From positions 1 to 5,387 of the forward strand of contig JAIVHN010000092.1 in assembly GCA_020201015.1 (NCBI GenBank): DNA of 5,387 bases, in the 5' to 3' direction. The notes below the pieces were generated by a model, which searched no databases, was not told the origin of the DNA, and saw only the letters and a list, made by a program, of their open reading frames with translations. The translations under genes were made by a program, and so were the position numbers. Positions within the stretch are counted from its first letter, which is position 1; every line of letters starts with the position of its first letter. This DNA is from Spirochaeta sp. GTDB taxonomy: Bacteria > Spirochaetota > Spirochaetia > DSM-27196 > SLAA01. Positions 4,763-5,387 of the stretch are shown one piece after another.

Positions 4763-5387
4763 ATGCCGAGTCGCGAAGACATTCAGCAATTTGATAGAAA
4801 CCTCATGGATTTAGGCGACGAGCCCGCCGTGTTGGCGGAGTGGGGAGAAACCTATGAACCCGCACAGGCCCCGGAATCCGGTCTTGCAGACGATCTATCC
4901 GACCTGCTTGGGGGTGACGCGGAATCCGGTGGCGCTGCCGAATCCGGTGGTGATGAACAGTCGGCCGACGATTTCCTACGCTCGTTTGCCGACTCTATGG
5001 ACGAAGATGAAGACGCTACCGCAGATGAAGCGTCAGATACCGGTGCCGAGGCGGATATAGAAGACCCGCTGGCCGCACTTGGTCTTGAGGACGACCCCGC
5101 TGGCGACGCAAGCACCCCTGAAACAGAACCTGAAACAGAAACAGAAACAGATAGCGATGTAGATGACTTTAGCGCCGATTTTGGAGCCTTTGGCTTTGAG
5201 GAGGGCGAGCTTGATGGCGAGCCATCTGAAGATCAAGGCCTTGGCGATTTAGATGGTCTAACTGGTCTAGATGATTTGGGCAATCTAGACGAGTTAGACG
5301 ATCTTGGCGAGATCGAGGACGCTGCCGCCGCGGATGAGCTTGGCGCCGAACCCGCCGACGAGCTTGGCGCCGAGGATGAGCTGCCTG
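4763..5387 (+). CDS. Highly acidic, low-complexity protein, N-terminal part (runs off the right edge); possible spirochaetal flagellar collar protein
   Basis: An open frame of 208 codons starts at ATG 4763, preceded by AGGA with a 6-base gap, and continues past the window end. Residues 1-30 (MPSREDIQQF, then LGDEPAVLAEWGE) look structured and conserved. After that the chain is disordered-looking: 73 of 208 residues are Asp or Glu, there are three Arg (4, 12, 73) and no Lys, His or Cys. Distinct repeat types follow: ESGG-type repeats near 39-63, an ET/EP run at 120-129, a leucine or isoleucine at every third residue from 160 to 184, and two copies of DELGAExx at 191-206. There is no signal peptide or membrane segment in the visible part. 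I recall that large spirochaetal TPR proteins such as the periplasmic flagellar collar protein FlcA can carry an acidic N-terminal region, so this is a possible identity, but not shown here because any TPR or membrane region would lie beyond the edge. Confidence 0.75.
   Translation, partial: MPSREDIQQFDRNLMDLGDEPAVLAEWGETYEPAQAPESGLADDLSDLLGGDAESGGAAESGGDEQSADDFLRSFADSMDEDEDATADEASDTGAEADIEDPLAALGLEDDPAGDASTPETEPETETETDSDVDDFSADFGAFGFEEGELDGEPSEDQGLGDLDGLTGLDDLGNLDELDDLGEIEDAAAADELGAEPADELGAEDELP
5120..5149 (+). repeat. Hexanucleotide tandem repeat (GAAACA/GAACCT), five units
   Basis: Five in-frame six-base units run GAAACA, GAACCT, GAAACA, GAAACA, GAAACA, encoding alternating Glu-Thr and Glu-Pro. 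The last three are perfect copies. Because the unit is a multiple of three, copy-number change would alter protein length without a frameshift. Confidence 0.85.
5240..5314 (+). repeat. Nine-base periodic repeat coding for x-x-Leu triplets
   Basis: Within the acidic protein, codons for Leu (eight times) and finally Ile recur exactly every nine bases, at 5240, 5249, 5258, 5267, 5276, 5285, 5294, 5303 and 5312. The intervening residues are almost only Gly, Asp, Glu, Asn and Thr, as in GLGDLDGLTGLDDL. The DNA units are diverged, using CTT, TTA, CTA and TTG codons, so the protein pattern is kept while the DNA has drifted. Confidence 0.8.
5333..5380 (+). repeat. 24-base tandem repeat, two copies visible at the right edge
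   Basis: Two units (5333-5356 and 5357-5380) share the 14-base core GAGCTTGGCGCCGA and encode DELGAEPA and DELGAEDE. The next bases (GAGCTGCCTG) may begin a further diverged unit. The array may continue beyond the window. Confidence 0.75.

Overview
The window looks like a piece of a bacterial chromosome of moderate GC content. A spirochaete (Spirochaeta/Treponema-like) source is my best guess. It rests on recalled resemblance of the prolyl-tRNA synthetase, the soluble HX4D acyltransferase and the very acidic protein at the right edge to spirochaetal proteins; no search was run. No rRNA, tRNA, CRISPR array, insertion sequence or phage gene was seen.

Layout. Bases 1-138 are a short divergent intergenic region. 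A possible leftward promoter is cut by the left edge, and a good rightward sigma70-type promoter (TTGACG-N18-TACAAT) ends only 5 bases before the proS start codon. Bases 139-1814 carry a class II prolyl-tRNA synthetase gene (proS) broken near base 1131 inside its editing domain. The two halves lie in different frames, and about ten family-typical residues seem to be missing at the junction. The next gene (1811-2755) overlaps the proS stop as ATGA and encodes a UPF0158-like domain fused to a GNAT acetyltransferase. The rest of the left half is on the minus strand, converging on this operon with a 10-base gap: a PlsC-type acyltransferase (2766-3647, GTG start chosen from its ribosome binding site and promoter), and upstream of it an exported or membrane-anchored protein with a C-terminal glycogen-binding (CBM48/AMPK-beta-like) domain (3798 to about 4670). 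Diverging from that gene, a rightward gene starts at 4763 and runs off the right edge. It encodes an extremely acidic, lysine-free, repeat-rich protein segment.

How the parts relate. proS and the UPF0158-GNAT gene form one translationally coupled unit. The acyltransferase has its own promoter and probably acts in phospholipid synthesis. The carbohydrate-binding protein and the acidic protein are divergent neighbours with no proven link. The best leads are the proS lesion, the apparently leaderless proS start, the UPF0158-GNAT fusion, the duplicated carbohydrate-binding fold without a catalytic domain, and the acidic protein with a leucine every third residue.
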